A stretch of DNA of 49,098 nt. It comes from Vicinamibacterales bacterium. Its GTDB lineage: Bacteria; Acidobacteriota; Vicinamibacteria; Vicinamibacterales; UBA2999. The notes beneath the pieces were generated by a model. The model saw only the letters and a program-made list of their open reading frames with translations. It made no database searches and was not told where the DNA came from. Below, one piece after another: positions 15,666-23,430 of the stretch; within the stretch, counting starts at the first letter, position 1, and every line of letters begins with the position of its first letter. The DNA is taken from contig JAUXWO010000012.1 in the NCBI GenBank assembly GCA_030680175.1, positions 1 through 49,098 on the forward strand, read 5' to 3'. The position numbers were made by a program, and so were the translations under genes.

Positions 15666-15716
15666 CCTGGGGTCAGATCTTGATCGTTGCGCCTAGATTC
15701 AAGATCTGACCCCAGG
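15666..15716. repeat. REP-like hairpin with TGGGGTCAGATCTTGA arms
   Basis: CCTGGGGTCAGATCTTGA (15666-15683) pairs fully with its complement within 15698-15716, with a 14-base loop. Arms of the type GGGGTCAGATCTTGA recur in many bacterial genomes and have been linked to REP-associated (Y1) transposases. No such transposase is in the window. It lies between lptFG and the dif-like site and could also end transcription. Confidence 0.7.
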
Positions 15717-15791
15717 GCTGTGGCTAGGGCATACGACCGTCTATCGGGACCGCAAACCATCAACAGGGGTCATTTCAGGCGTAAACATATA

Positions 15792-15819
15792 ACGTCCGAT
15801 AATATATGTTATGTAAACC
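15792..15819. other. dif-like Xer recombination site
   Basis: The 28 bp read as three parts. The XerC-type arm is ACGTCCGATAA (15792-15802), the central region is TATATG (15803-15808) and the XerD-type arm is TTATGTAAACC (15809-15819). From memory of the published sites, it matches the Bacillus subtilis dif at 23 of 28 positions, with 10 of 11 in the XerD arm, and ends the left arm with the ATAA shared with E. coli dif. It sits in an AT-rich patch in otherwise very GC-rich DNA, 105 bp from the parB stop. It may be the chromosomal dif or a site used by an Xer-exploiting mobile element. Confidence 0.75.
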
Positions 15820-15923
15820 AATGTCGGCAAAATGGGGCGGCGACGTGCCCCAGGGCCGTGCCCAAGACTGCCCCGTGCCTCTGGTGTTGGTCCGGGAATC
15901 GCGAACGCCCGCGCGTGGGCGCG

Positions 15924-16748
15924 TTACCGTTTGGCGTCGCGGAGTTCCTGGATGATGGCTTCGAGCGCGCCGATGATCTCGTCGCGCGTGGCGTTCTTCT
16001 TGTTGAAGGCCAGCCGCAGATTGAACGCCTTGGTGGGCGGACGGAAGCTGAAGACGAACGACTTCGGGCGTCCGGGTTTGGGCTTCTGGGTGTCCTTGCG
16101 GACCTCGTCGCGGGTGGCGCCGCCCTGCTGCGCGAACTTCTCGACGAGCGTCAGCATCTTCTGCGGGTCGCCCTGGCGGGCAATCTGCAGCAGCGTGGAC
16201 TTGGCGGTGATGCCGGCGAGGCGGCAGATCTTCCGGATCTCCGGGGGCAGGCCGTTCAGGGCCAGGGACTCGGTAATCGAGGTCCGCGACTTCCCGAGCC
16301 GCTTGGCCAGGTCCTCGTGCGTGTAGCCGCAGCGCTGCGCGAGCGCCTGCATCGCCTCGCCTTCTTCAAACGGCGTCAGGTCCTTGCGCTGGATGTTCTC
16401 GACCAGCGCCAGCTCCAGCATCTCGGTCTCGTCGACGTCGCGAATGACCGCCGGCAGCTCCGTGAGGCCGGCCTGCACGGCGGCCTGGTAGCGGCGTTCG
16501 CCGGCGATGATCTGATAGCGCGGGCCCCGCTGGCGGACGACCAGCGGCTCGATGATCCCCTTCTCCTTGATCGACGAGATGAGCTCGGCCAGGTCGCCCA
16601 TGGCCTGCCGCGGCTGATCGGGGTTGGGGTCGATGCGGTCGATCGCGATCATCCGGCCGACGGGGGTGCCGGCGGAGGCGGCCAGCGCCTCGACGTAGTG
16701 CGCGTCGTGCCGCATGCGCAGCGTGTCGGGCAGTCCTCGTTTAGACAC
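15924..16748 (-). CDS. parB: Chromosome partitioning protein ParB (Spo0J)
   Basis: A 274-residue protein that loads at parS sites and works with ParA in chromosome segregation. The N-terminal ParB/CTP-binding domain carries IDPNPDQPRQ and GERRYQAA (about 85-92). A KorB-type helix-turn-helix follows (YTHEDLAKRLGKSRTSITESL, described here as about residues 140-160). The GTG at 16748 overlaps the parA stop by 8 bp, so translation is probably coupled; the longer open frame upstream is not ParB. No parS-like TGTTTCACGTGAAACA is seen nearby. The usual C-terminal dimer region is present but diverged. Confidence 0.9.
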   Translation of the reverse strand: MSKRGLPDTLRMRHDAHYVEALAASAGTPVGRMIAIDRIDPNPDQPRQAMGDLAELISSIKEKGIIEPLVVRQRGPRYQIIAGERRYQAAVQAGLTELPAVIRDVDETEMLELALVENIQRKDLTPFEEGEAMQALAQRCGYTHEDLAKRLGKSRTSITESLALNGLPPEIRKICRLAGITAKSTLLQIARQGDPQKMLTLVEKFAQQGGATRDEVRKDTQKPKPGRPKSFVFSFRPPTKAFNLRLAFNKKNATRDEIIGALEAIIQELRDAKR

Positions 16749-17496
16749 GGTCCATGACCTCCTCGCACAGGCTGTAGTACTCGGTCGCGCCACTGGAATC
16801 GGGGGCGAACGTGAAGATCGACTCCCGGTAGGCGGGACTTTCCTCCAGCCGTACGCTCTTGCTGATGACGGTGCGGAACACCTTCTCGCCGAACACCTTG
16901 GTGATCTGCTCGCGGATGTCGCGCGCGAGCGCCGTGCGCTTGTCGTGCATCGTGATGACGACGCCGAGGATGCGCAGTTCGGGGTTGGGCCGCAGGCGGA
17001 CCTTCTCGATGGTCTCGAGCAGGTCGTCGGTGCCCTCGAGGGCGAAGTACGAGGACTGGATCGGGATCAGGATGTGCGTGGCCGCGACCAGGGCGTTGAC
17101 GGTCAGCAGGCCGAGGGCCGGCGGGCAGTCGATCACGATCTGGGGGAACTCGTCGCGCACCTGGTCGATCTGCTCCTTGAGCTTGAAGGGCGCATCGAGC
17201 TCGCCGGAGAGCCGCCCCTCGAGCTTGGCCAGCGCGATCCGCGAGGGCGCGACGAACAGGTGCTCGAGGCCGGTCGGCTGGAGGATGTCGGCGAGGCCGA
17301 CGTCCTTCTCGACGAAGACGTCGTACATGCTCCGCTCGACGGTGCGCAGGTCGACGTACGACATGCTGCTGTTGCCCTGCGGGTCGAGGTCGATGAGGAG
17401 CGTCTTCCGGCCACGCATGGCAAGCGCGGCGGCGAGGTTCAGCGCGGTGGTGGTCTTCCCCACGCCGCCCTTCTGGTTGGCAATCGCAAGAATCAT
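16741..17496 (-). CDS. parA: Chromosome partitioning ATPase ParA (Soj)
   Basis: A 251-residue ParA/MinD-type ATPase. It starts with the deviant Walker A motif KGGVGKTTTALNLA (about residues 9-22) and has DLDPQGN (switch/A' motif) and IVIDCPPALG (Walker B). It binds DNA non-specifically as an ATP dimer and moves ParB-parS complexes. A good promoter lies 37-65 bp upstream, and parB follows with overlapping ends. Small size and no N-terminal HTH fit the chromosomal rather than the plasmid type. Confidence 0.94.
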   Translation of the reverse strand: MILAIANQKGGVGKTTTALNLAAALAMRGRKTLLIDLDPQGNSSMSYVDLRTVERSMYDVFVEKDVGLADILQPTGLEHLFVAPSRIALAKLEGRLSGELDAPFKLKEQIDQVRDEFPQIVIDCPPALGLLTVNALVAATHILIPIQSSYFALEGTDDLLETIEKVRLRPNPELRILGVVITMHDKRTALARDIREQITKVFGEKVFRTVISKSVRLEESPAYRESIFTFAPDSSGATEYYSLCEEVMDRV

Positions 17497-17532
17497 GGGC
17501 GGGGTGGGTCCTGCACGGGAAATGGAGTCCTC

Positions 17533-17561
17533 ATTCTAGGAGCGCGGGCCTGGTCCGTCAA
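17533..17561 (-). promoter_or_regulatory. Sigma-70 promoter of parAB
   Basis: On the minus strand TTGACG (17556-17561) and TAGAAT (17533-17538) are spaced by 17 bases. Transcription would start near 17526, about 30 bases before the parA ATG. Confidence 0.65.
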
Positions 17562-17594
17562 GGAAAGGGGCGGCGGGCGGCGGGATTATCCCCC

Positions 17595-17658
17595 GCCGAC
17601 ATCGGCAAGTCGCTGTGAATGTGTGGATTAGAGGAATTGTCGGCGCGCAGACATCGGC
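17595..17658. promoter_or_regulatory. Repeated GCCGACA boxes upstream of the parA promoter
   Basis: GCCGACA (17595-17601) and its inverse TGTCGGC (17638-17644) flank a less GC-rich stretch. The 9-mer GACATCGGC occurs at 17598-17606 and 17650-17658. They may be an operator or part of a transcription end for the nuclease gene. The evidence is pattern only. Confidence 0.3.
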
Positions 17659-18143
17659 TACATCTTGTACTTGCCCATGTCGTCCGGGTCGAGCGACTCG
17701 AGCCACTGCTGGAGCCGGTCGTGGTCGGCCTGCTCGGCGGCGAAGTCCACCGTCTTCGCATTGTCGATGACCGTGTCCTCGACGAGGATCGGTGCGCGGG
17801 TGCGCAGCGCGAGCGCGATGGCGTCGCTCGGACGCGCGTCGATGGCCACCGGGCCGAGCGCCGTCTGCAGGTGGATGAGCGCGAAGAAGGTGTTCTCCTT
17901 CAGGTCGCACACGACGATCTTCTCCACCGCCGCCTGCAGGTCCTGGATGACGTTCCGGAGCAGGTCGTGGGTCATCGGGCGCGGCGTCTGGATGTTCTCG
18001 ATCTGCAGCGCGATGGCGTTGGCCTCGAACACGCCGACCCAGATCGGCAGCACCTTGTCGCCCTCCCGGTCGCGCAGGATGATGATCGGCATGTTGGTGA
18101 TCGGGTCCACCATGAGCCCCTTGATGTTCATCTCGATCAGCAT
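17658..18143 (-). CDS. Bifunctional nuclease domain protein (DUF151)
   Basis: A 161-residue protein of the BFN/DUF151 family (PF02577). The domain occupies about residues 1-135 and shows MNIKGLMVDPITNMPIIIL, LPIWVGVFEANAIA and the ARPSDAIALALR motif. Family members have reported DNase and RNase activity, but the biological role is poorly defined. The ATG overlaps the miaB stop by 7 bp, which suggests coupling. The short tail (about 136-161) is acidic and polar. Confidence 0.88.
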   Translation of the reverse strand: MLIEMNIKGLMVDPITNMPIIILRDREGDKVLPIWVGVFEANAIALQIENIQTPRPMTHDLLRNVIQDLQAAVEKIVVCDLKENTFFALIHLQTALGPVAIDARPSDAIALALRTRAPILVEDTVIDNAKTVDFAAEQADHDRLQQWLESLDPDDMGKYKM

Positions 18144-19531
18144 CGCTCGCCTGCCTCTTCGCTCACGCCCGTCCCGGCCTCGACCGCCGGCGCCCCGACG
18201 TCCGCCCCCGCCGCCACCTCGCCCCACACGCTGTGCGGCCCCGACCGCTTCACCGCCACCGGCAGCGTCCGGCCCACCCACGACGGGTCGCCCGGGAAGT
18301 TCACCACCGTGTTGCCGCCCGTGCGGCCCGACAGCTCCCAGGCGCGCCGGCGGCTCGATCCGTCCACCAGCACGTCCACCGTCTGCCCGACCGTCCCGGC
18401 GAGCAGCCGCGTCTGAATCCCCCGCTGCAGCTGCTGCAGCGCCACGATCCGCCGCGTCTTCTCCGCCTCCGGCACATCGTCCGGCAGGCGTCGCGCCGCC
18501 AGCGTGTTCGGCCGCTCCGAGTACTTGAACGAGAAGATGCTGTGGTAGCCGACGGCGGCCGTCAGGCTCAGCGTGTCCTCGAACTCGGCCTCGGTCTCGC
18601 CAGGGAAGCCAACGATCATATCGGTCGATAGCTGGATGTTCGGGATAGCCGCGCGGATACGCCCGACCAGATCCAGATACTGCTCCCGCGTGTGCCGCCG
18701 CCGCATCCGCGCCAGCATGGTCGTCGACCCCGACTGCACCGGCAGGTGCAGGTGCTTGCAGACCCGCGGCAGGTCGCGGACCGCGGCAATGAGCCGGTCC
18801 GAGCAGTGGCGCGGGTGCGGGCTCGCGAAGCGGATGCGCTCCACCCCGGGGATCTCGTGGACCGCCTCGAGCAGCGCCGGGAAGTCGCACCGCTCGTCGT
18901 CAGGCGCCTGGTAGTGGTTGACGATCTGCCCGAGCAGCTGCACTTCCCTCCGGCCTGTCGCCACGGCCTCCCGGACGTCGGCCAGGATGTCGGCCTTGGC
19001 GCGCATCCGCTCGTGGCCGCGCGTGTAGGGTACGACGCAGAAGGCGCAGAAGTCGTTGCAGCCCTCGATGATCGTCACCCAGGCGCGCACCGGGTCCGAG
19101 CGCCGCATCACCCCGAGCGGGAACGAGACATCGTCGTACGGCGTGCTGATGTCGACCTGCGGGGCGCGTCGTTCCGCGGCCTCGGCCGCCAGCATCGGGA
19201 GCATCTTGAGGCGCTGGGTGCCGAGCACCACGTCGACGAGCGCCGAACGCTTGAGGAGCGCCTCGCCCTCTTGTTGCGCGACGCAGCCGGTGACGGCGAC
19301 GACGGGCGCGGGCCGGCCGTCCTGTGCGAGGGCGCGGAGTTCCCCGAGCCGGGTGTAGAGCTTGTCCTCGGCCCGTTCGCGGACGCTGCACGTGTTGATC
19401 ACCACGAGGTCCGCGTCGGCGTCGGACTCCGCGCGCGCGTAACCCGCCTGCTCCAGCAGCCCCGCCATGCGCTCGGCGTCATGGAAGTTCATCTGACAGC
19501 CGAAGGTCTCGATCAGGTACTTCTTGCTCAT
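18137..19531 (-). CDS. miaB: tRNA-2-methylthio-N6-dimethylallyladenosine synthase
   Basis: A 464-residue radical SAM methylthiotransferase that adds a methylthio group to i6A37 of tRNAs. The N-terminal UPF0004 domain holds Cys12, Cys48 and Cys83 for the auxiliary Fe-S cluster. The radical SAM motif is Cys158, Cys162, Cys165 (EGCNDFCAFC). A C-terminal TRAM domain follows (about 375-445). The layout and the start MSKKYLIETFGCQMN match MiaB rather than MtaB or RimO. The C-terminus is extended by about 20 Ala/Gly/Glu-rich residues that overlap the next gene. Confidence 0.94.
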   Translation of the reverse strand: MSKKYLIETFGCQMNFHDAERMAGLLEQAGYARAESDADADLVVINTCSVRERAEDKLYTRLGELRALAQDGRPAPVVAVTGCVAQQEGEALLKRSALVDVVLGTQRLKMLPMLAAEAAERRAPQVDISTPYDDVSFPLGVMRRSDPVRAWVTIIEGCNDFCAFCVVPYTRGHERMRAKADILADVREAVATGRREVQLLGQIVNHYQAPDDERCDFPALLEAVHEIPGVERIRFASPHPRHCSDRLIAAVRDLPRVCKHLHLPVQSGSTTMLARMRRRHTREQYLDLVGRIRAAIPNIQLSTDMIVGFPGETEAEFEDTLSLTAAVGYHSIFSFKYSERPNTLAARRLPDDVPEAEKTRRIVALQQLQRGIQTRLLAGTVGQTVDVLVDGSSRRRAWELSGRTGGNTVVNFPGDPSWVGRTLPVAVKRSGPHSVWGEVAAGADVGAPAVEAGTGVSEEAGERC

Positions 19532-19546
19532 GGTTCGTCGCGTGTC

Positions 19547-21247
19547 CTACCGGGCTTTCGCTTTCGCCCCGCGAGGACTTTCGCCTTTCGCTTTCGCCCC
19601 TTGCCCGCTTTCGCCTTTCGCCGGCGCCGTGCCGGCAATCAGGTCGCGCGCGCTGGCGCGGACCTGGTCGGTCGTGGCGGCGCCGCCAATCATCCGGGCG
19701 ATCTCCTCGACCCGGCCGGCCGCATCGAGCCGCGTGACGGAGGTCACGGTGCGGGTGCCGCGCACGGCCTTCTCGATGTGAAAGTGGGTGCCGCCCGCGG
19801 CGGCGATCTGCGGGAGGTGCGTGATGCAGAGCACCTGGAAGCGGCCCCCGAGCCCGTGCAGCCGCTGCCCCACCGACGAGGCCACCCGGCCCCCGATCCC
19901 CGCGTCGACCTCGTCGAAGATCAGGGTCTTGCCGGGCTGGTCGGCCGTGGCCAGCGTCTTGAGCGCCAGCATGATGCGCGACAGCTCGCCACCCGACGCG
20001 ATGCGCGCCAGCGGCCGGAGTTCCTCGCCCGGATTGGGCGACAGGAAGAACTCCCCGCGGTCGATTCCCTGCGCGCTCCAGGCGGCGAGCGAATCGTCGC
20101 GTGTCAGGCGTACTTCGAACCGGGTCCGGTCCATCGCCAGGTCGGCAAGCTCACGTTCGAGGGCGCGGGCAAACGCGGGGGCCGCCTCGCGGCGGGCGTC
20201 GGACAGACGGGTGGCCGCCGCGAGGAAGGCCGTCGAGGCGGCGGCGAGCGCCGCCTCCAGATCCTCGAGCGAGGCGCTCCCGCCGGCCAGCGCACACTGC
20301 TCGGCTTCGAGGGCGGCCTGACGCGCCAGGGCGTCGGCGAGCGTCGGGCCGTGCTTCCGCACGAGCCGCTCGATGAGGGCGAGCCGGTCCTCGACGTCCT
20401 GGAGCCGGCCGGGCGTCAGGTCCACGCGGTCGCCGTAGTCGCGGAGCGTGAACGCCAGGTCCTCGAGCTGCGCCTTGATGGCGTCGCGGCCGTCGAGGTG
20501 CGCGGCGAATGAGGCGTCGATCGCCGCCAGCTCCCCCACCCGCTTCCAGACGTGGTCGAGCCCGGTGAGCACGGCCTGCTCGTCCTCGTAGAGCTCGGCA
20601 TACGCCTCGCCGCACAACCGCTGGACGAGATCCGCGCTCTTCAGGACCTGACGCTCGGCCTGCAGGACCTCGTCCTCGCCGGGCGTGAGCGCCGCCGTCT
20701 GGAGCTCGCCGAGCTGGAACTCCACCAGCTCCAGCCGCGCCGCGCGCTCGCGGTCGTCCATGCGCATCCGTTCGATCTGCGTGCGGAGTTCGCGCACCCC
20801 CTCCCACGCCGCCGCGGTCTCGGCCTGCCGCGGCGCAAGGCCGGCCCAGCCGTCGAGCAACGGGATGTGGGACTCGGGGTTCAGCAGATCCTGATGTTCG
20901 TGCTGGCCGTGCAGCTCGACGAGCGTCGTCGCCAGTTCGCGGAGCTGGCCCGCGGTGGCCAGGGCGCCGTCGACGAAGGCGCGGCTCCGCCCCTGCGCCG
21001 TGATCTCGCGGCGCACCGTGATCTCGGTGCCGTCCTGGGTTTCGAAGATCGCCTCGACGGTCGCGAGGTCCTCCCCCGTGCGGACGAGGTCCTGGGAGGC
21101 GCGTCCGCCAAGCAGGAGCCCTACGGCCTCCACGAGGATGGACTTGCCTGCGCCGGTCTCGCCGGTCAAGACATTGAACGATTGTTCAAATTCGACGGCC
21201 ACCGACTCGATGACCGCGAGGTTGCGAATCGCCAGGTAGCGAATCAT
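19547..21247 (-). CDS. recN: DNA repair protein RecN
   Basis: A 566-residue SMC-like ATPase for double-strand break repair. It has Walker A GETGAGKSI (about 31-39), a coiled-coil central part (about 150-370), the signature IASGGELSRIMLALK (about 435) and Walker B TLIFDEVDAGIGG. The last 25 residues are a low-complexity run of Ala, Lys, Gly and Ser, coded by CTTTCGC-type repeats (19556-19622), and are not part of the usual family. It is divergent from the tol operon, with 168 bp between the starts. Confidence 0.93.
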   Translation of the reverse strand: MIRYLAIRNLAVIESVAVEFEQSFNVLTGETGAGKSILVEAVGLLLGGRASQDLVRTGEDLATVEAIFETQDGTEITVRREITAQGRSRAFVDGALATAGQLRELATTLVELHGQHEHQDLLNPESHIPLLDGWAGLAPRQAETAAAWEGVRELRTQIERMRMDDRERAARLELVEFQLGELQTAALTPGEDEVLQAERQVLKSADLVQRLCGEAYAELYEDEQAVLTGLDHVWKRVGELAAIDASFAAHLDGRDAIKAQLEDLAFTLRDYGDRVDLTPGRLQDVEDRLALIERLVRKHGPTLADALARQAALEAEQCALAGGSASLEDLEAALAAASTAFLAAATRLSDARREAAPAFARALERELADLAMDRTRFEVRLTRDDSLAAWSAQGIDRGEFFLSPNPGEELRPLARIASGGELSRIMLALKTLATADQPGKTLIFDEVDAGIGGRVASSVGQRLHGLGGRFQVLCITHLPQIAAAGGTHFHIEKAVRGTRTVTSVTRLDAAGRVEEIARMIGGAATTDQVRASARDLIAGTAPAKGESGQGAKAKGESPRGAKAKAR

Positions 21248-21334
21248 CGGAGTGCGTGGGGTCTGGGGACGCCGTCTTGGGACGCGTCAGTCCGGATGTC
21301 TGGGTACGCGCAGAACGTCAATCGTATCATGGGT

Positions 21335-21364
21335 TTGACAGAATTTCACACGACGTGCTACGGT
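21335..21364 (+). promoter_or_regulatory. Probable promoter of the tol-pal operon
   Basis: A perfect TTGACA (21335-21340) is followed after 18 bases by TACGGT (21359-21364), a weak -10. It lies about 50 bp before the tolQ start. Confidence 0.4.
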
Positions 21365-21415
21365 TGCACATTCGCGCTGTCCCAGCGGCGCACCACCGAC
21401 GGACCGGAGGCATTG

Positions 21416-22171
21416 TTGCGCACGCTTGGATCTGTACTCCTGGCACTTCAGGTGCTGGATGACGCTGGGGCCGCGCCTGCGGCACATTCCGGAGACCTGA
21501 TTGCACTCATCGCCAATGCGAGCCCTGTGGCCTGGGCCGTGCTGGTGGTGCTGCTGCTGTTCTCCATCGCCTCCTGGGCCGTCATCTTCTATAAGTTCTG
21601 GGTCTTCCAGCGCATCGAGCGCCAGTCGGCCGCGTTCATCGACGTCTTCCGGCGCAGCACCAAGTTCTCGGAGGTGCAGGCGGTCTGCAAGTCGCTCGGC
21701 GACAGCCCGCTCGTCGGGATGTTCCAGGCGGGCTATGCGGAACTGACCGCCCAGCTGAAGCCGGCGCCAGGCGCCCCCCCTGCCGCGGCCGGGGCGCGTC
21801 CGACCCTGCGCAGCATGGCCGCGCTCGATCGCGCCCTGCTGCGGGCCTCGTCGATCGAACTGAACAAGCTCGAGCACCGCGTCACGTTCCTGGCCACGAC
21901 GGCGAGCATCACGCCGTTCATCGGCCTGCTCGGTACGGTCTGGGGCATCATGACGTCCTTCCAGGGCATCGCGGCCCAGGGCTCGAGCGATCTGGCGGTC
22001 GTGGCGCCGGGCATCGCCGAAGCGCTCATCGCCACGGCGCTCGGCCTGTTCGCCGCGATCCCCGCTGTCTATTTTTATAATCACTTCACCACCAAGGTGA
22101 AGCTCTACGCCTCCGAGATGGACGACTTCGCGATGGAGTTCCTGAACATCTCCGAGCGGAACTTCACCTAA
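21416..22171 (+). CDS. tolQ: Tol-Pal proton channel subunit TolQ
   Basis: A 251-residue MotA/TolQ/ExbB-type protein. It has a first membrane helix (about 32-55), a cytoplasmic loop, and two further helices (about 155-180 and 195-220) with TPFIGLLGTVWGIMTSF and the VAPGIAEALIATALGL motif. With TolR it forms the proton-driven motor that energises TolA at the division site. No ATG fits; I chose the TTG at 21416 because GGAGG lies 5 bases upstream. The TTG just before it is less well spaced. First gene of a six-gene operon. Confidence 0.93.
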   Translation: MRTLGSVLLALQVLDDAGAAPAAHSGDLIALIANASPVAWAVLVVLLLFSIASWAVIFYKFWVFQRIERQSAAFIDVFRRSTKFSEVQAVCKSLGDSPLVGMFQAGYAELTAQLKPAPGAPPAAAGARPTLRSMAALDRALLRASSIELNKLEHRVTFLATTASITPFIGLLGTVWGIMTSFQGIAAQGSSDLAVVAPGIAEALIATALGLFAAIPAVYFYNHFTTKVKLYASEMDDFAMEFLNISERNFT

Positions 22172-22181
22172 GGGGCGGACG

Positions 22182-22640
22182 ATGCCGAAAGTCATGGCGC
22201 AGCCGTCCGCGGGCCAGAGCCGGTCGCGCGGGCGGCGCGTGTCGACGTCGCTCTCCGAGATCAACATCATCCCGCTGGTGGATGTGATGCTGGTGCTGCT
22301 CATCATCTTCATGGTGGCGGCGCCGATGATGCAGCGCGGGGTCGAGGTGAACCTCCCCACCTCGAGCCGGACCCAGCCGGTGCAGGAAACCCGGCTCTAC
22401 GTGACGATTCCCCTCAGCTATCGGGACGACGGGCGCGTCTATATCGAAGAGGAGGCGGTGGCGATCGAGTTCCTCGGGGAGCGCGTCCGCCAGGTGATGC
22501 TGAACAGCGAGCAGAAAGACGTGTTCGTGCGCGGCGACGGCGCCGTCCAGCTCCAGGAGCTGATCGACGTCTTCGACCGCCTCAAGGAGGCCGGCATCGA
22601 GCGCGTCGGCATCGTCGCGCAGCAGCGGGGAGCGCGGTAG
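22182..22640 (+). CDS. tolR: TolR/ExbD-type motor subunit
   Basis: A 152-residue protein with one N-terminal membrane helix (about 28-48). The proton-carrying Asp is in PLVDVMLVLLIIFM. A periplasmic domain follows, ending in a VQLQELIDVFDRLKEAGIERVGI segment described here by position (about 122-145). It starts 10 bp after tolQ. Position between tolQ and a TonB/TolA-like gene makes TolR the likely assignment over ExbD. Confidence 0.92.
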   Translation: MPKVMAQPSAGQSRSRGRRVSTSLSEINIIPLVDVMLVLLIIFMVAAPMMQRGVEVNLPTSSRTQPVQETRLYVTIPLSYRDDGRVYIEEEAVAIEFLGERVRQVMLNSEQKDVFVRGDGAVQLQELIDVFDRLKEAGIERVGIVAQQRGAR

Positions 22641-22644
22641 CCCG

Positions 22645-23430
22645 ATGGACACCGTCAGCCAGGTCCTCGCGGGGCGCATCCGCGGCGAGGCCGGTCTGAG
22701 TTCGATGTTCTGGGCCTCGGCGATCGCGCACGGGGTGTTCATCCTGGCGGTCGTGCTGATGCCGTCGAGCTGGCTCGGGCCCGCGGCGCCGCCCGAGCCG
22801 GAGTCGGTGATGACGATCAGCCTGGGCGGCCCCGTCGGCCCGCGCGATGGCGGCATGACGCCGATGGGCGGCCGCCCGGTCCAGGAGGTCCGGCCCCTCG
22901 AGGCCACGCCGCCGCGCGAGGCGGTGCGTCCGCCGGCGGCGGTGACGCCGCAGATGGTGGAGCCGCGGCCGCAGGCGCCGGTGAAGAAGACGCCCCCGCC
23001 GGTGAAGAAGGCGCCTGAGCAGGCGCGCGGCACGACCCCGACGCGGGGCGAACAGGTGCAGACGGGGTCGGCCATCGCCGAGACCGGCGGCCGGGGCCAG
23101 GGGTTCGGGCTGACCTCCGGCGGCGGCGGCACCGGCGCCCAGCTCGACGTCGGGGACTTCTGCTGCCCCGAGTACCTGGCCACGATGCAGCAGTTCATCC
23201 AGCGGAACTGGAGTGCGAAGCAGCAGGTGGCCGGCACGACCGTGATGACCTTCGTGGTGCAGCGTGACGGCACGCTCACGGGCATCACGACGCGACGGTC
23301 CAGCGGCTTCGCCGCGCTCGACCTGACGGCGCAACGCGCGCTGGTGCTGACCCGGCAGCTGCCCCCGCTGCCTGCCGAGTTCACCGAGCCGACGCTCACC
23401 GTTCACCTGAGTTTCAATTACGAGCGCTGA
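22645..23430 (+). CDS. tolA: TolA-like energy transducer with TonB C-terminal domain
   Basis: A 261-residue protein. A short cytoplasmic N-terminus is followed by one membrane helix (about 22-42), a Pro-rich spanning region with paired VKKTPPP and VKKAPEQ motifs (about 60-140), a Gly-rich stretch and a TonB/TolA C-terminal domain (about 165-261). The domain starts with an unusual DFCCPEY segment with two adjacent Cys. It links the TolQR motor to TolB and Pal. The name follows the operon position; the helix-rich central domain of E. coli TolA is absent. Confidence 0.85.
   Translation: MDTVSQVLAGRIRGEAGLSSMFWASAIAHGVFILAVVLMPSSWLGPAAPPEPESVMTISLGGPVGPRDGGMTPMGGRPVQEVRPLEATPPREAVRPPAAVTPQMVEPRPQAPVKKTPPPVKKAPEQARGTTPTRGEQVQTGSAIAETGGRGQGFGLTSGGGGTGAQLDVGDFCCPEYLATMQQFIQRNWSAKQQVAGTTVMTFVVQRDGTLTGITTRRSSGFAALDLTAQRALVLTRQLPPLPAEFTEPTLTVHLSFNYER

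Noticed and set aside
15638-17660. parS sites or oriC near parAB
   Set aside because: I looked for TGTTTCACGTGAAACA-like palindromes and clusters of TTATCCACA boxes around parAB and found none.
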